Positions 49,403-60,733 of a stretch of 64,000 nt of DNA are shown here, piece by piece. Each line of letters begins with the position of its first letter. Position 1 is the stretch's first letter. The stretch is from positions 11,717,613 through 11,781,612 of the forward strand of contig OZ022339.1 in assembly GCA_963989245.1 (NCBI GenBank). Reading direction: 5' to 3'. Source of the stretch: Nansenia antarctica. Lineage: Eukaryota; Chordata; Actinopteri; Argentiniformes; Microstomatidae. The notes beneath the pieces were generated by a model, which was not told the origin of the DNA, made no database searches, and saw nothing but the letters and a program-made list of their open reading frames with translations. A program made the position numbers and the translations under genes.

Positions 49403-52400
49403 TCAACCGTTATACCTCAGGACATTCCAGAATGTCGGATCTTGTACCCATGATCCTCGTATCAGGTTACAGCAAACAGCACATGTTCTTATTATTATTT
49501 CAGTACTTGCAATGTTTTAAACACAGTGGTGTTTCATTTAGTTATTGTTGTTGAGCCCTGAAGTTATTAGGACACAGGGGCCAGAATCTTGCCGTGAGAT
49601 CCACAATGGCATTTTAAATTATTGTGAATTCATGCATTGAAGTCAAGAGGGGATTTGCAAGATATTTTTACTTATACACATGGATTTCAAGTTAGGACAT
49701 CTTCTACAGTGAACACACAGTGACAGTGAATATTATGTTTACATCAGGGATCCACACATTTGTGTTGATGACATTGTACAATAAGGATAAAGCATCTAGT
49801 CTTTAAATTGATTGGCAATTGTTCTGAAAACCTTCCCACCACTGTATAGAGTATTTTAGACCTACCTTCCGTTTCTGTAATGTGTTATTATGGTACACCT
49901 TATACACTTATGGTAAACACCTTTATCACACATTTTGTGTAGGTGGCTCATGCAGGAATCAAACCCACGACTGGTGTTAATAGCACCACCCATAACTAAT
50001 TAAGCCATTTCTATTTTTAGGGTGCAAATATTTATCATTTTGAAAAAATAGAGGTGTTTTTTATGAATAACAACAAACTAACAAACAAGAACAGATGTTT
50101 CTCAGACATGGCTAGTTTGTTTTGTCTGTGTCTTTGTTGTTTTAGTGATAAGGAAAACTTAGCATTTCAGAATATATGAGACTGTTTTTGTTTGTTTATT
50201 GGTTGGCCGAGGATATTATAGATTGATTGAGGCCGACTACAAGGTTAACCACTAATTGGTGTGAATTTAATGTAAATATATCTTGCTTTTAAATGTGTAA
50301 TGTATATATCAAGATTATTCAACAAACTTACAAACCGACTGTGACTATGAATAGCCATATAGATTGATCTCAAGTTTCTATCTGAAGCAAACGGTTTTGT
50401 AGTTCAGAATGAGTCAATTTAGAAGTGGGCTGGATCGGAGTGGCAACACAAAGAAAATGTGGTGAGTGCATGAAAGTACATTGACTTTGGAGTCACAGGG
50501 ATTTTTCTGTGTGTTACCATGACAATCATGCAGCATTATACTTAGATAACGGTATGTCTGCTCTTTCAAAAATAGATTGACGACACAATAAAAAAAACTG
50601 AACACTTTTCTATGCTGTTTAAGCAAAATCCCAGGTTTATTTATAGGAATCAAGATATGAGCCAATGTATGACTATTCAAAAAATCTTAAAGGGTGTTAA
50701 TTTATATGTTGTTAGTCGGAATCCCTGTTTACAGGTTACATGCCGTCTCTACTGACAGACAAGACCCTTTTACGCCCATAACAAAAGTCTGCAGTAGCAC
50801 ATCTGATGGTTTACTACCTCATCTGTTGAAAATGAACTCTTATCAAAGATTAGGGCTTGTATAATTGTATGTAGCAGCACTTCATATACTCAATACATAT
50901 AGCAGACTAGGGATATGGGGAGAATACTCTCTCGGAGCAGGTTTAATGATCTGACACAATTACTTGCTGCTGTAGATATATGGCATGAGCTTGCTATAGG
51001 TTATGAGTGGCCTTCTGTGGCCCCTAAGGGCCATTAAGGTAGAATTTATATGTTTTGTTGGAAATATCTTTTTTCATAAAGCGGATAGGGGCAAATATTT
51101 TCTTAGATGAGGCTGAAAGTGAGACTACTCAAAATTAAGATCAGGATTGTGCCGCATGTGAATATGTTATGGTTTCCGTAAAAATGTCATGCACTCTACT
51201 TTACTTTTTAAAAGTAGGCTAAGAGTTGTAATGTTTTATCATGTTTTAGACCTTCTTTGGTTGTTGGTAAGTGTTGTGAGAAACTGGTTTTTGATCATTT
51301 TGTGTTTTGATTTAATAGAGTATTGCCTTCTCTTACCGATTAGTCTTTGAAATTGTATTTGACTTCATGCTCATGGATATGTTTATGAAACTATGGTCAA
51401 GCTATTCAACAGCTTGTATGTCACTCAAATTGATTTGATGGCAATCTTGACATGTAGATTTGTTATGTTCTTTGCAGTATTTAAGGACAGTGTGTCACTA
51501 ACCCAGATTTGTAAATAGTTTAAACTCTAAATCTACAAACTATACAATACATCTAGTGACAGTCTACAGATGCATACTTTTAAGATGCCCGTATACAAAG
51601 AAATATATTCCTTATGGTACAAAGTAGAATTATATTTAGCTAGTGTCACAGATTCAGGGAATTGCAGTTGAGATGTCAAACTAAATTTATTTCTAGTCCT
51701 CTTTTTGACTGTGTTGATGAGGACAGGGTGTTAATGGCCTTCAGAAAGGCCTTTAGAAATAGATTGTATGCTGATGTACATAGACAGTGCTCATACATAG
51801 TATACTGGAAAGAATGCACTGTTTGATAACGGAGGGTTTGAAATGGATATTAGGCCATTCGCTTCACAATGCCACTCTTGAGAAGGTGATCACTGTTCAG
51901 TGGTATTTGACTGATGAGAATACATACTTATGTTAATTAAATCACTGATATTTAAAAGATGAAATATTGTTCCTGTTATATATGATTACTGTATGAAGTA
52001 TGAATGGTGTACCTTGCATGATCGCCAGTGTGTGGAGTGAAGGCGTATGTTATATAGAGCAATTTGACATGTGAAGTGAAATCGGGTGAGCCTTTACTTG
52101 AAGGATTAATTGAAACACTAGAGTGTATTCAATGCAAATATCACCTTGATAAACTGCGATGTGAAATCTTAGTCACAGCCATCATCTATACAGTGGCTCC
52201 CTAAAGTAACTAATTGATACCATGCCTAATATTTGTAAATAATTGGTCCACCCTCTTGTATTATAAGGTAAATAACATGGGTGCTTTGATGCATCTTTGT
52301 TTTTGTATGTGTGTTTGTGAAATATCTGTCCCTCGTGGTGTTTCTTGCTCTGTTTCTGCTCGTCAGCCCTGTCGTCCCCTTCCTGTTAAAAAAAAACAAA

Positions 52401-55400
52401 AAACTACAACGTCAATATCTTGTACATATTCAGATTGTCACAGTCATACTTAAGCAAAATGTTGAAAGATAGATAGATATGGACAACCTCAGGGACAAAA
52501 CACACTTCACTCACTCTTCAGGTACTAACTAACTAACTCTAACTATATCTCACTCTTCAGGTACTAACTATATCTCATGCAAAGCAGGGATGTCAAGTCC
52601 TGAAAACAAAACACAGCAAAAACGGATTCAGATTCTAGTTTAGTAAAAAAACGTTTGTTGTTTTAACTCTGCCAGTTAAAAGGCTAACTAGATTAAAAGG
52701 ACAACTAGAATCTGACCCGCTTTTCTCCATTGTCAATTCTAGTTTTAATGTTTATTTATTTTTCTTTTGAAACACAATGAATGTCAATTTAAACTCAGTT
52801 CAGGTAAAGTTTAGCCAAACCATGTTTTTAAGCTTGCATTTATCTCTCCAGCAATCAGTGCCTCAAACACTATATATATTTATCAAATTCAGTTAATTAG
52901 TTAATCTGCTGCTTAGTGGAATACATTTGAGCTTCACTTCATAATTTGTCACCAGAGATGTAATAAAACAAAACTCCCTTTAGTTGACCCCTAGTAAGTC
53001 AAACTTCAATTGATTTAATATGAGTGTTCTGTGAATGCGTAGATATGAATATGGTGCACCCCATAGTTTTCAAGATTGTGTTGTGTCTGTATTGGCTGCT
53101 TTGACAAGATTTATGATTTATGTCTACGCCCTTTTGGTTTGAGTGACCTTTTTGGGTGTTCTCTGTGAGCATTTCTTACATATGAAAAGAGGATAGATGG
53201 ATAATATAGTCTTCAGTAGAAGGTTTCATTTGACAGAAAGCAGTCTTTTCCATTTCTTCTGTAGTCTAATTGGGATGAAAGATTAAAGATCTTCTCAGCT
53301 TTAGGGTTTCGTACCCAAAGACATCCAGTTAAGCTGAAACAGAAAGGAAACTCTCACTTGTTGATTTATTTATTCAGATGCTCAGACATCAGGTACACCA
53401 AAACCTAACAGGACCTAATCTTAATTATTGGTGTTTACAGTTAAGCAGACTAACATGATTTATTATTTTGTACTGTGATTTTATTCATGATTCCTTTTTG
53501 TACTATGTTATTAGAACTTCATGGCTGTGGCAGATGGCTTTGTAGTAGAGCACTTGATGATTACTAATTATGTTTGCTGCACTGGTGTACAATTTTGATT
53601 TGACAACTTGACTAATATATGGAATCTTTAAACTGAAGTGGGTAGTATGATATTCATTTTCTGTATGTTGCATTGATCATCGTGGGCCACCATTGATTAA
53701 TTGTCCTTGTGCATGTTAAGAATTCACTTGATGTACTCTGTAAAGAAACATCGCCATTTAGAAGAAAAAAAAGAAATCAACAATGTAACAAATCAAATTC
53801 ATTTGATGATTTAATTACTTTTTAAAACCACATATTCTTCTAATAAATGTTATTGTGAAAATAGAAATTATCTGTCAGTTATTCCAACAAAATATCTATC
53901 ACTGATGATGCTATTTGTTAATGAATTCTGCTGGACAGAATTGGCATATCTACTTATGAGCTTGTATTTATTGGTTTCAAAATTGCTCAAGATGTCCATA
54001 ACACTGCTGATGAATGTCACGTCATTTCCCCCTGGCTGCAATCACTGGTTTCTCTCTCTCTCCTTACTCAGTTTCTCACTTTTATCACTGAACCAGTCTA
54101 ATAAATGGCTCAGTAGTCTATCTCGAAAAGCACAATGTAAGCTATGTCATACATCAGCCATGACATTGTTGTTGCATGACCTATGTATCCATCTTATCAT
54201 CCATTTCTCAACAAACTCTTAGTTTAGCACCCATAATGCCATGTATGTTTGGGCCCTGTTTGAATAATTAAGAGATGCTTCATTCCTCTTTACTCTCAAA
54301 TAAGGAAACTGCATTGCTTTCACCAATCAAGTCATTTCAGATCAATGGTTTCTTCAGTGTTTTCAAACAGGGCCACGGTCCCAAGTTCCTATCTTTTCAC
54401 TCAAGACATCGCCAATATGTACCCAAAGACTGGTTTTTATGACAGTTATGACTCCTCTTTTGTTGTAAGGGATCTAAGTGTAAGTGGACTCTATAGATAC
54501 ATCGATCTCAGAGGATATGAGGCACTGCCAAAAATGCTGACATGGATAAGTGCAATCAATACTAGAATTTATAGAGACTGAAGCGAATATAATCAAGTCA
54601 TTGATCTAGAGTGCACCATTTTTGTATCCTGCAAAGGTTGGTCTTTTCAGCCCACTGACAAGTTGAGGCAGTGGACGAACATAAACAATATACTAAACAA
54701 TATGAACTGGTTGCTTTTCCAGATGTAATCTTGAATGCACTTAGGTTGATGTCATATTGATCTAGTGCTGTATCCAACAAGGTGCAGTGAGAACCTCTTC
54801 AAATACCCAGTTGATTTCCTAGCAGTTAGTAGTAGCCTTACATCTTGCAATATTTGTACGGTTTTTAACCATAGAATATGAACACAACTGGGAGGAAATA
54901 GATTTTCCTGATAATTGATAACAGTGAAGTTATCCTGACTTTTTTACTACTCCATCAGTCATTATGGACTACATGTGGTATGTTTTGATCTATTCTATAA
55001 TTATATAAAGTTAATAGTAAAAGTAATTATTCTGATTGTTGTTTTTCAGTGAGTCTCTGGAGCTCTGTCCTGCGAAGGCAAGGGACCTGCAGTCCACCTC
55101 CACCCTGAAGCAGTTCATGGCCAAGCTGTGTCTACACCACCAGAGGCAGATTGTTGACTCCCTGGACTACCTGCAGACAGAGGTCAACGCCATAGCCTCC
55201 TCCAGCACTTTGCAAGCCTCTAAACCCCCTCCCACAGTAGACCAGGGAGCCACATGCGCGAGTCCTGCATCCCACCTAGAGAGGGCACGTACAGAGCAAA
55301 GACCCCTGGCATCCACCCCCAAAGACCTGGAGAAAGTGAGAGAAACTGCCAGTGTCCTGAGTAGCAGCCGGGAAACTCCGGAGCAGATCCCAGAGACTGC

Positions 55401-58400
55401 CAAATCACTGAACTCATCTGATGATGCTGGGCCCCCTTTGGATCTCCGTAAAACTGGCTCAGGGGAGACAAAGGCTCTGGCTAGCCTGCTCCGCAACACA
55501 GAGGACGGTGAGAGCGAACGTCATAGTGAGCATGCCCCTCTGAAGATGAAAATAATGTCCAGCAGCTTGGCTGATGGTAAGAAGCTGTCTTGTGTGCTTA
55601 CCAGCTCTCTGCCTGCTCGCTCTGGAACTTTGGAGGAGCGGACAAGCAATTCTGACTCCTCTAACAGAGCAGAGACTCACACTGCTAGACTTAACTCTCC
55701 TATGAAAAGGCATGATCATTCTAGTCATTCATATCAGGTCAGACAGATAGGCTCTCTTGGACGTACCAAAGACTCATCGGTCAAACCCTACACAGTTGAA
55801 AGGACCCCAACCACCATTCCCCCAGTGTCCCCCAGGACAGCCAGAAAGACCATTAGGGGATCTTCTTACCGTCAATCCAAGGACTCTTCTTCTGTGTGTA
55901 GGGCGTTTGTATCTGACCCAGATCTCGGCCACTGTGACATAGTATACATCAACAAACCAATCACAGAGTGTCTGCGGGAACGTCATCACCGAATGTTCCC
56001 GCGGCGCAATGCCAGGAAAAGCACCAGAGGGCACATGTACGTTGAGGAGATGTGGGAGCTAAAAACCGTCCGTACACTGGCCCGCAAATCTACCCATAAT
56101 GAGAGGGGCAGCTTTCCCACCCCAATGCCAGATCTAATCAATCTGGTCACCCCCAAACAAGGGCTCACCAAACCTGACGGTGTTCCCTCTATGGATATGT
56201 CTTTAGCTGGTGGCTTTGGGGAGACAGTCAGCCAGAAAAATCCTCCAGAGACTGGGCTGACAGAGAGGGAGATACCAGGACCCGGGGATGTGGTAGCAGC
56301 TGCCAGTGAGGTGGACCTGAGAGTTGAGACCAGTCCGACAGATCAGAGTCAGTGCAAAGAGCAGGCCGCCTCTCCACACTCTCAAAGCTCCCCAACGGAG
56401 AAGAAGCAAAGTGCATTGACGGATTCAGAACAGCCGAAGCAAAATGTTTTATCAGAGGAGAGGGTAGATCAAAATGTGGTTGAGCCAGCAGCCTGTGATG
56501 TGAACAGTGATGAAGTTGTCAGTGAAAGTGCACGGCAGGTGGTAATAGGAATGAAGTCATCAGATGATAACTCAACAGTGGAGGCTGACCCCCAGTGTGT
56601 ATCAGAGGAGGGCACAAGTGGTGTGTCAGAACCCCAGCAGGAAACTGATCCACAGACCCCAGCTATGATGAGCACAGGAGACAAAGAGGTGGTGGAGAGA
56701 GCCGATGGAGAGGAGACGGCGAAGAAGCAGCTTGTGGATCATCCACTGTCAGAGGCCCAGGAACCATCAGAGAACTCAGGAAAGGAACTAAAGACAGGCA
56801 TTGACGTCACAAAAGAGAAGAAAACAATTGAAATGCAGGACATTGGGAGCGTTGAAGCAGATTCTGCCCCAGTTGATAATGAAATTGTGCCCGAAGAGAA
56901 GAAGATAGACACTGTTGTGTCCTTTGAAAAGGTTGAGGCAGCTGAGAGAGAATTATCTCCAGGAGAAAAGCAGTGTATTGCACAGTTGCAGGAAAAGGAA
57001 GTTGTAGTCTGTGAATCAGAGAGTTTAATTGTGGGGTACGTTAATGGTAGACCTATAGGACCCTCTGATAGAACTTTGCGTAAGCGGCCCTCCAAAGGCA
57101 CACCACAGCCTTCTAAAAGTCCTGTCAAATGTAGTCAGAATGTAACCGAAACAACTTATGTTCCTGACTCTACTAAATGTATCAAAAGCCCATTGTCGAA
57201 AAGGCCCACGAAGGCTGTGAAATCCTCTGTGAAACCTGCTGAGAAGACACCTGAGATTCCACAAGCCCAGGACCCGCCAGCTGAGATCATTAGAAGCCCG
57301 GCATCTAGACGCCCCACAAGGACCCCTGTGAAAACAAGTCGGACCATGTCTGACATCATAACTCTTGCCATACCAAGCCAGAGCACGTCTGACACTCCAC
57401 CGTCCCCGGTTCCAGAACAGCCAGTCGATTCAACAAAAGGCCAAGAGTCAAAACGCCCATTCAGATCAGCCAGACTGAAACTGGCAGTAGCTGCTGCTGC
57501 TGTTAGGGCTTCTTCCTCCCTACCCCTCCCCCCCACTAAGCTTTTGTCTCCTCTCCCTTTTGCCCCCCCTCTTCTCCCTGTTGCCTCCCCTCCGCTCCCT
57601 GTTGCCCCCCCTCTTCTCCCTGTTACCTCTCCTTCCCTGCCTGTTGCCTCCCCTCTGCTCCCTGTTGCCCCCCCTCTTCTCCCTGTTACCTCTCCTTCCC
57701 TGCCTGTTGCCTCCCCTCTGCTCCCTGTTGCCTCCCCTCTGCTCCCTGTTGCCTCCCCTCTGCTCCCTGTTGCCCCCCCTCTTCTCCCTGTTACCTCTCC
57801 TTCCCTGCCTGTTGCCTCCCCTCTTCTCCCTGTTACCTCTCCTTCCCTGCCTGTTGCCTCCCCTCTGCTCCCTGTTGCCTCCCCTCTGCTCCCTGTTGCC
57901 TCTCCTCCCTGCCCTGTTTCCTCTCCTCCCTGCCCTGTTTCCTCTCCTCCCTGCCCTGTTGCCCCCCCTCCCCTGCCTATTGGCTCCCCTGCTCTCCCTG
58001 TTGCCTCCCCTCCTCTCCCTGTTGCCTCTCCTCCTCTCCCTGTTGCCTCTCCTCCATGCCCTGTTGCCTCCCCTCCTCTCCCTGTTGCCTCTCCTCCCTG
58101 CCCTGTTTCCTCTCCTCCCTGCCCTGTTGCCCCCCCTCCCCTGCCTATTGGCTCCCCTCCTCTCCCTGATGCCTCCCCTCCTCTCCCTGATGCCTCCCCT
58201 CCTCTCCCTGTTGCCTCCCGACCCTGCCCTGTTGCCTCTGCTCCTCTCCCTGCTCCCTCTCCTCCTCTCCCTGTTGCCTCCCCTCCTCTCCCTGTTGCCT
58301 CTCCTCCTCTCCCTGTTGCCTCTCCTCCTCTCCCTGTTGCCTCCCCTCCTCTCCCTGTTGCCTCCCCTCCTCTCCCTGTTGCCTCCCCTCCTCTCCCTGT

Positions 58401-60513
58401 TGCCTCCCCTCCCCTCTCCACCGTTGATCAACAAACAGTCCCACAGAGCACTGTGGAGTTGAATATTGAAAAGAGTCACCCAGCTACTGACACCCAAACC
58501 AGTGAGGCGCAACACAATAATGTGGAAAGCCGGGTGCAAACTAGACAGAAGCTCAGGTCAATGGTAGCAAAGGAAGTTGAGAATGTTGAGACACAGAGAA
58601 CTAGCAGTGATGCATCTTCTCTCACAGAGGTCTTAATTGTTAAAAAGGGTGATGTGAAACCACAGATTAGTCCACTGAGAAGCAAACCGACACCCACGAC
58701 GGATGTAAGCAAACTGACCTCCCATGAGGCGGTACAAGCACCAACTTCTGTGGAGAACAAAACTTCAAGTGGAAATTCCAGCAGTTCCTCCATTTCAGAC
58801 AAACCTGTGAGAATGCCACTGAGGAGCGAGAGCACTAACACCGAAGTGGCCACCCAGTCTGTTACCATGGCAACCCCATTGACCCATGTGGAGAATAAAA
58901 AGTTAGCTCTAAGATCCCAGAGGTCGGCCACACCCTCAGTCAGTGCTCCAATCGTAGCTGAGAAGCAGAGAGAAGTGGCATCACCCATTAGGGTGAAAAT
59001 GGACAGAATCGTTAGGTCACCAACCAGGGAATCCCCATTGCCCATCATCTCTCCCATACCGTCTAGCTCTGTTACCCCTCTAATTCTGCCGAGGCTGCAG
59101 CCCCCAGTACCAACCCGCTCCAAGTTCTTAGAAGCTCTAAATGGAGAAGAAAATCAACAGTTGATCACCAACCTGAACACCAGGTTTGATAAGATGCAGA
59201 AAGGCTGGATCCAAATGGACAAAGAGGGCCAACCAGCTCCCAGTCGCAAAAACAAGGCAGACAGGCAGGCAGCAATTTGGAAGAGCAAGCGCCGGGCCAG
59301 AAAGCCAAAGTCTCTGGAGCACCAGAGGTACTCCCCAGCGCAGATGCTTTTCATGAAGAATTTCGACCTACCCACTATCTGCTGCTGGTTCCTGCAGTCA
59401 ACAGAGACAAAATCCCTGGTCATAGTCAAAAAGGTGAACATGCGACATCCGTCTGAAACTCAACTGTGCTTCCACAGCAACTCTGGTGTTCCGGGCACCT
59501 CCCACGGGGTCTTTCCAAGCCTGCAGGCTGAACGCTTGAAGAAACATCTGAAGAAGTTTGCCATTGCTTCCCCTGTAAAGAGCAATCCTAAAAGCCAGAA
59601 GCTCATTGCTAAAGCTATCGAGCAGGAGGTCATCAGGGTCAAAGGGAAGGAGAAGAGAGAGTTAACCACTGCTACTCGGATCTCCACCAAGCCCTACTGC
59701 TCCTCGGCAGAGGCCCAGACACAGTCCGGGGAGCCCCAGAAGAACACTGTGAAGGCCAAAAATCCAGCAAGTGCCAGGATTCTGAGGAAGTACTCTAACA
59801 TCCGGGAGAAGCTGCAGGTTCAACAGACGTCTATGAGGCTGAAAGAGGCTCCAGGGGAAAGCGTCAACGTTACCGATACAAAAACCTCCACTACTACGGA
59901 GGCCGCATCTAAACCGGACCTGTCTTCTGTCCGGAGGCAGAAATTCCCTCTGTCTGCCAGTAAAAGACAGAAGGAGTCCATTGTTGCAAAGACACAGAAA
60001 GAAAAGGTGTCTCCTAGTAGAAAGACTGCAGCAAAAGCTGCTATCCAGGCAGCCAAGACTAGCAGCAGCAGTAGAACTTTACGGGATCTTGCTAGGAAAG
60101 ATGGTGCGTCACAACAGAGCTCTCCCCAAATACATATTTCCACGAAAACACAGAAAGACAGCCCTGCTCCTGCCACTGTAGATAAGGACACAAACAAAAA
60201 GCAGGTCGGGGCTGAGAAAACAGGAGTGGAAAAGGCTCCGGTGAGTAAAGCAAATGAGGTGAAAGTGCAAACAAAGAAACCCTCTCAAAGTAGAATCACT
60301 GAAAGTAAAAGCTCTGAGAGTGTGGTGGCAGCAGCACTGCAGCAGAACATGGACATCAGGATACCTGTCTCACCTGACCAGGTACTGACGAGATCACAGA
60401 GGAAGATGGAGGCCACTCTCTCTCCAAGTGGGAGCCCTAAGCCTGCCACAAAGAGAGCTCAGGAGCCCGTACAAACTCCAGCCAAGCGCACCAGGATGTC
60501 ACATGCAAAATAA
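31865..60513 (+). CDS. lcor: LCOR long form, PALI1-type PRC2-associated protein
   Basis: Exons 1-6 as in the short form, then 55050-60513: 6210 nt, 2069 residues. Exon 6 ends with two bases of a codon and exon 8 begins by completing it, so the splice is in phase. Exon 8 corresponds to human C10orf12: ESLELCPAKARDLQST at its start, a CtBP motif PPLDLRK (about residue 376), a Pro-rich repeat (about 1070-1372), and a conserved C-terminal block (KFLEALNGEENQQLITNLN, DKMQKGWIQMDKEGQPAP, MLFMKNFDLPTICCWFL; about 1605-1712). In mammals this product (PALI1) lacks the HTH, binds PRC2 through its C-terminal half and stimulates H3K27 methylation. Function here is inferred from orthology; the joined transcript is a prediction. 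Confidence 0.85.
32811..32881. repeat. (GT)n microsatellite
   Basis: About 70 bp of uninterrupted TG units in LCOR intron 1. Confidence 0.97.
34457..35421. mobile_element. Candidate MITE
   Basis: The left side aaagcccctttcacacac and the right side gtggggaaaggggttt are approximate inverse copies. Near the right end taaattccatggaat occurs twice (about 35281 and 35371). Both the boundaries and the class are uncertain; the terminal phrase resembles PIF/Harbinger-type MITEs. Confidence 0.35.
40078..40708. mobile_element. hAT-type MITE next to LCOR exon 2
   Basis: Starts CAGGAGTGTCG and ends with the imperfect inverse CAACGCCTCTG. It is flanked by the perfect 8-bp duplication TTTCAGAG (40070-40077 and 40709-40716). 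It is 631 bp, holds a G-run near the left end, and has no transposase. It ends 50 bp before the duplication-to-exon 2 interval closes at 40767. Confidence 0.8.
40730..40736 (+). promoter_or_regulatory. Consensus branch point before LCOR exon 2
   Basis: TACTAAC, the optimal branch-point word, 31 bp before the acceptor CCACAG at 40761-40766, with a T/C-rich run between. The hAT MITE stops only 14 bp upstream of it (after its target duplication). Confidence 0.55.
40767..40832 (+). CDS. lcor: LCOR exon 2
   Basis: Completes a Gly codon, then FESILEGLFGPGLVEDVTLF and Lys, plus one base. Acceptor CCACAG, donor AAG|GTGAGT. Phase agrees with both neighbours. Confidence 0.92.
41590..42050. mobile_element. 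Degenerate MITE with TAGGAATGTAACGATA-like ends
   Basis: The left end reads aggaatgtaacgatacattc; the right end gatgcatcattacatcctta is its approximate inverse. This terminus is common in fish hAT-like MITEs. I found no clean target duplication. Confidence 0.5.
42968..43119 (+). mobile_element. Retroelement 3' end with (CATT)n tail, copy 2
   Basis: Nearly the same as 16880-17064, including aatttcgttgtttggtacc and aataaagaccattc. It is in LCOR intron 2 and in the same orientation as the gene. Confidence 0.8.
43310..43389 (+). CDS. lcor: LCOR exon 3
   Basis: Encodes DCEPEGVSDWSFDENCLFCC to RRDRVK. Acceptor CCACAG, donor AAG|GTAGTC. The Cys-rich DENCLFCCLRR segment is conserved in LCOR and LCORL and might bind metal; that is speculation. 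Confidence 0.9.
43847..43979 (+). CDS. lcor: LCOR exon 4
   Basis: Encodes EHLVGLSDQGSESSANPLLV then KDQSKIEKLEKQAEEFLNAV and LHRK, plus one base. Acceptor CCTAG, donor AAG|GTACGT. The second half is predicted helical. Confidence 0.9.
44162..44476 (+). CDS. lcor: LCOR exon 5 with NR box and CtBP motif
   Basis: Begins DVPSFSDPHIPVVAREIMQR, followed by MIRQFAAEYTSKSSSSQD. The nuclear-receptor box LSKLL is at 44395-44409 and the CtBP-type motif PLDLT at 44428-44442. The internal Met (MQRM) is where older mammalian annotations start. Donor CAAG|GTGACA. Confidence 0.93.
44804..44858 (+). CDS. lcor: LCOR exon 6, the branching exon
   Basis: Encodes DGVLDLSIKKGQTTATLK plus two bases (gg); donor AAAGG|GTAAGA. 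VLDLS at 44809-44823 is a second CtBP-type motif. Both exon 7 and exon 8 begin with the single base needed to complete its last codon. Confidence 0.92.
44859..46303 (+). other. LCOR intron 6 (short-form splice)
   Basis: 1.4 kb of AT-rich sequence, with nothing recognised besides a (GA)n patch near 46230. Confidence 0.7.
46304..47387 (+). CDS. lcor: LCOR exon 7 with Psq/HTH domain, short-form terminal exon
   Basis: Acceptor AATCAG at 46298-46303. The frame continues GRPLRADGQAELPMRSLQDG and GHSTSLK, SPPVDLKIPQVRG, KKLRSILPKHRRR, then the HTH at about 47030-47205 (RGRYRQYNTDLLEEAIGVVM, SVSKAQTVYGIPHSTLEYKV). A Pro/Glu-rich tail (EGPEAPEAPEGLEGLEG) ends at TGA 47385-47387. These blocks align in order with human LCOR as I recall it. 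The Glu-Ala-Pro run is a small local repeat. Confidence 0.95.
49347..49400. repeat. (CA)n microsatellite
   Basis: About 54 bp of uninterrupted CA units. Confidence 0.97.
49942..50010 (-). pseudogene. tRNA-Ile-like relic or SINE head
   Basis: The minus strand reads GGCTTAATTAGTTATGGG, then TGGTGCTATTAACACC, then GTCGTGGGTTTGATTCC. This follows the order of a tRNA-Ile D arm (A box), anticodon arm and T arm (B box), with several substitutions. The 5' acceptor strand does not pair with the 3' side, so it is not a working tRNA. It may be a decayed tRNA copy or the head of a tRNA-derived SINE. Confidence 0.45.
55050..60513 (+). CDS. lcor: LCOR exon 8, C10orf12/PALI1-type terminal exon
   Basis: Acceptor TTTTTCAG at 55042-55049. 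The frame is open for 1821 codons to TAA at 60511-60513. Conserved start ESLELCPAKARDLQSTSTLK and LHHQRQIVDSLDYLQTEV. CtBP motif PPLDLRK at 55432-55452. Basic Pro/Arg blocks (SPLSKRPTKAVKSS, SPASRRPTRTPVK) at about 57190-57335. Pro-rich minisatellite 57513-58421. Conserved C-terminal core at about 59115-59445, and a basic Lys/Ser-rich tail ending TPAKRTRMSHAK. Middle segments are acidic and poorly conserved, as in mammals. A single very long terminal exon is also the mammalian arrangement. Confidence 0.92.
57513..58421. repeat. In-frame 21-bp coding minisatellite
   Basis: About 40 imperfect copies of a 21-bp unit (cctctccctgttgcctcccc-like) encoding PPLPVAS with variants such as LLPVTSPS, PPCPVSS, PPLPIGS and PPLPDAS. 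Higher-order blocks are visible: LLPVAPP/LLPVTSP groups at the left, PCPVSSP groups in the centre, and nearly identical PPLPVAS units at the right. Because the unit is a multiple of three with few stop-forming words, long open frames also appear in other frames of both strands. Confidence 0.95.
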
Positions 60514-60733
60514 GTCATGTGTGCAGACAAAGAGACTGGTTGTTAAGTTGTTGGCGTTTTGTTTTTGCTATCTGGAATATACTAGAAATGAATGGTAGTT
60601 ATTATGTTGTATGTACTTTCCAAGCTGTGTTTGTAAATTATCATATTTGATGGGGGGGGGGGGTTGGGGGTGTGAAATGTGCTCAAGAAAGAAGAAAAAG
60701 CTTACTTTTTGAGCTTTGCAAAGCTTTTGTTAA
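60514..60733 (+). other. LCOR long-form 3'UTR, proximal part
   Basis: Follows TAA of exon 8. Contains a G-run near 60650. The 3'UTR probably continues into or past the Kolobok-like insertion; no convincing AATAAA was located. Confidence 0.5.

Larger units (their letters stand above)
47388..55049 (+). other. Short-form 3'UTR, then intron before exon 8
   Basis: This is 3'UTR for the short form and intron for the long form. Contains a (GAT)n patch (47428-47466), (ATT)n (about 48022-48046), a (CA)n tract (49347-49400), and a tRNA-like relic (49942-50010). AATAAA words occur at about 50586, 52961 and 53842 and could end the short transcript. There are no convincing coding exons in these 7.7 kb. 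Confidence 0.7.

Noticed and set aside
53905..54581. Frames of 105 and 78 codons before exon 8
   Set aside because: No similarity to LCOR blocks. The phase-correct acceptor at 55049 explains the gene without them.
57156..58539. Long minus-strand open frames (421 and 339 codons) and a 300-codon plus-strand frame across exon 8
   Set aside because: They arise because the 21-bp minisatellite is a multiple of three and free of stops in several frames. Only the frame continuous with the conserved blocks before and after is supported.
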